The position numbers and the translations under genes are program-made. The notes under the pieces are model-generated. The model had not been told where the DNA came from. It saw only the letters and a program-made list of their open reading frames with translations, and ran no database searches. Below are positions 31,318-32,661 of a stretch of 32,661 nt of DNA, piece by piece. The stretch lies in NCBI GenBank assembly GCA_025201705.1, contig MU616907.1, positions 1-32,661 on the forward strand. The letters run 5' to 3'. The stretch's first letter is position 1, and the number at the start of each line of letters is the position of its first letter. This DNA comes from Dissophora ornata. Its lineage: Eukaryota > Mortierellomycota > Mortierellomycetes > Mortierellales > Mortierellaceae.

Positions 31318-32394
31318 TCATGACGAAGGCGTCGTATGCAGCTCAGAGAGGCGGCTGGCGACCAGATCAGTGACCTTCTCGACCATTTGGTGGATCGAAG
31401 AGTTGCTAGACGAGACAATGTCGACCCGATGTGTCATAGGATCTGGTCGCGACGATTCCTTCTTGATATTGTACATTCCTGTTTCCTGGCCTGCCTCCAT
31501 CGCCTCTGTGATTTTGACAAAGGGTGCGTTGCACACCAAGTAGTTGGGCCACACAATGTCATCAAAGTAACCTGGTGGATCAACCCAGTAACCTTCCAGA
31601 GTAGCATACCCTACCCTGGACTCGCGCCTCTCCTTCAAGATCTGATACGGCGCCGTAAGGAAAAACTTGATGTCGATCGTGTTTCTCAGCAACTCGTCCA
31701 CATAGAGTATAAACCCATCCAAGATTAAAAACTTGATGTTTGTCCGGTCGCCATTCTCCTCCTCCTGAGGGATCTGATCCATGATTTTTGTTCTCCATCC
31801 GTCCAAGATCTGGTCAGGGATTGGATCAGAGGATGCATTGGAGCCGACGGGGTTCTTGTCCTCCAACGAGTCGAATCCTTCAGGGAAGTGTCCATGCTCC
31901 TTGACGTGGGTCAGTGTCTTGATCATGGATTCGAAATCAATTGCTTCAGGGCAATCCCAGTTGGCGAGTCCAGTCTTGGGATCGAGAGGGAGTTGTTCCT
32001 CGGGTCGGTAAAAGTCATCCTGGTGGATGATGGTGCTGTTGGGCAGGATCGATTTCAGATAACGGGATGTTGTCTAATGCCAAAAGGGATGAAAGGGGGA
32101 AGGGTGTTAACGAAACAGTGGATCAATTGAATGGTGTTATCATTACCATTTGCTTCCTTTTTTTTTGTTTGTTTACCGTCTTGCCACCAGAGGAAGGACC
32201 ACTAGATAATGAGTGAGATAGAGAGTGAGATAGAAGATCCATCTGCCTGTTCAATCCTGCCAATAAATATTGTCTTGACAAGGCCCTTGTTCTCGATGAG
32301 CAGGCAGAAGAACCTACCTGAGTCCGATGGTAATGACCTTTGTCTTGTTGCCGATTGTCATGTCGCTCGAAGAGGGATTCACATGGGGAGGCAT
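31318..32394 (-). CDS. NRK1: Nicotinamide riboside kinase
   Basis: Three exons: 32394-32318, a 25-nt microexon 32201-32177, and 32073-31318, giving 285 aa (yeast Nrk1 is 240 aa). The enzyme phosphorylates nicotinamide riboside to NMN in NAD+ salvage. The microexon encodes S26-GPSSGGK-T34, the entire Walker A loop; residue T35 follows across the next junction. Exon 3 supplies the nucleoside-site motif HQDDFYRPEEQLP (with Asp53 as the likely catalytic base), NWDCPEAIDF, ILDGFILY, and the lid RRESRVGYATLEGYWVDPPGYFDDIVWPNYL. A C-terminal 60-residue extension follows. Donors are GTAGGT and GTAAAC; all phases agree. A uridine kinase is excluded by the NRK-specific lid (WVDPPGYFDDIVWP). The start is the ATG before PPHVNPSSSD; upstream 32395-32661 holds CA repeats and no other gene. 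Confidence 0.93.
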
Positions 32395-32661
32395 TTAGCT
32401 GCGCAAGATTGACGGGGAGAGGAGAGGGGAGCAATGAGAAGAGGGGAGAGGGCAAATAGGCGAGCAGCAGTCAAAGGGCGGAGCAGTGGATGTGCAGTAC
32501 ACAAGAAAGGCACACAGCACACACACACACACTCCGAAGGTGAATGGGTGTCGTACACTGGGAACAAGGCGCACATGGCGTTTCTGCGTATTTGCCTGGA
32601 AAAGAACGGCGCATTCCACTGGGTACACAAACGTCTCGCGAAAGCCAAAACCAAAAAAAAA

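Overview
This window is nuclear DNA of a filamentous fungus. All 14 protein genes found are eukaryotic, and every one is split by short spliceosomal introns (donors mostly GTAAGN or GTATGN, acceptors YAG, frequent CTAAY branch-like motifs). The gene set is fungal: Phs1, Tom22, Ort1, Efm7, Sgf29, Rpb4, a Bqt4-like tail-anchored KilA-N protein and a DUF3712 secreted protein. Many introns per gene, compact spacing and homopolymer or dinucleotide-rich intergenic DNA suggest an early-diverging lineage such as Mortierellomycota or Mucoromycota. That placement is inference; no rRNA or marker search was possible. No tRNA, CRISPR array, transposon or insertion element was recognised.

Layout. 31-2168 (+) CCCH zinc-finger/SAM methyltransferase; 2336-4204 (-) secreted DUF3712 protein; 4.34-6.70 kb, a gene-poor, microsatellite-rich stretch; 6704-7739 (-) mitoribosomal mL57; 8351-10565 (-) pyruvate dehydrogenase kinase; 11381-12489 (+) very-long-chain 3-hydroxyacyl-CoA dehydratase Phs1; 12797-13410 (+) Tom22; 14164-15378 (+) Bqt4-like inner-nuclear-membrane protein; 16419-18038 (+) GH18 chitinase without a signal peptide; 18381-19417 (+) HD-domain phosphohydrolase; 19587-20688 (-) eEF1A methyltransferase Efm7; 21559-23163 (+) mitochondrial ornithine carrier Ort1; 23493-24799 (-) Ser/Thr-rich single-pass surface protein; 25639-27969 (+) PNPOx-like/FNR-like fusion flavoprotein; 28121-29921 (-) SAGA subunit Sgf29; 30164-31111 (+) RNA polymerase II subunit Rpb4; 31318-32394 (-) nicotinamide riboside kinase.

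How they relate. Most genes are independent housekeeping genes, as is usual in fungi. Four products act in or on mitochondria (mL57, PDK, Tom22, Ort1), interleaved with unrelated genes, so no cluster is claimed. Sgf29 and Rpb4 both serve RNA polymerase II transcription and are divergent across only 242 bp. No biosynthetic, defence or mobile cassette is present. The most distinctive points are a 138-bp in-frame tandem duplication inside the flavoprotein, two coding microexons (17 nt in the Bqt4-like gene; 25 nt carrying the whole Walker A loop of NRK1), and tandem GAGTCA or TGACTC sites in two promoters.

Gene models were assembled by eye from splice consensus, reading-frame continuity and protein-family similarity. 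Every junction was checked to keep frame, but none has transcript support.
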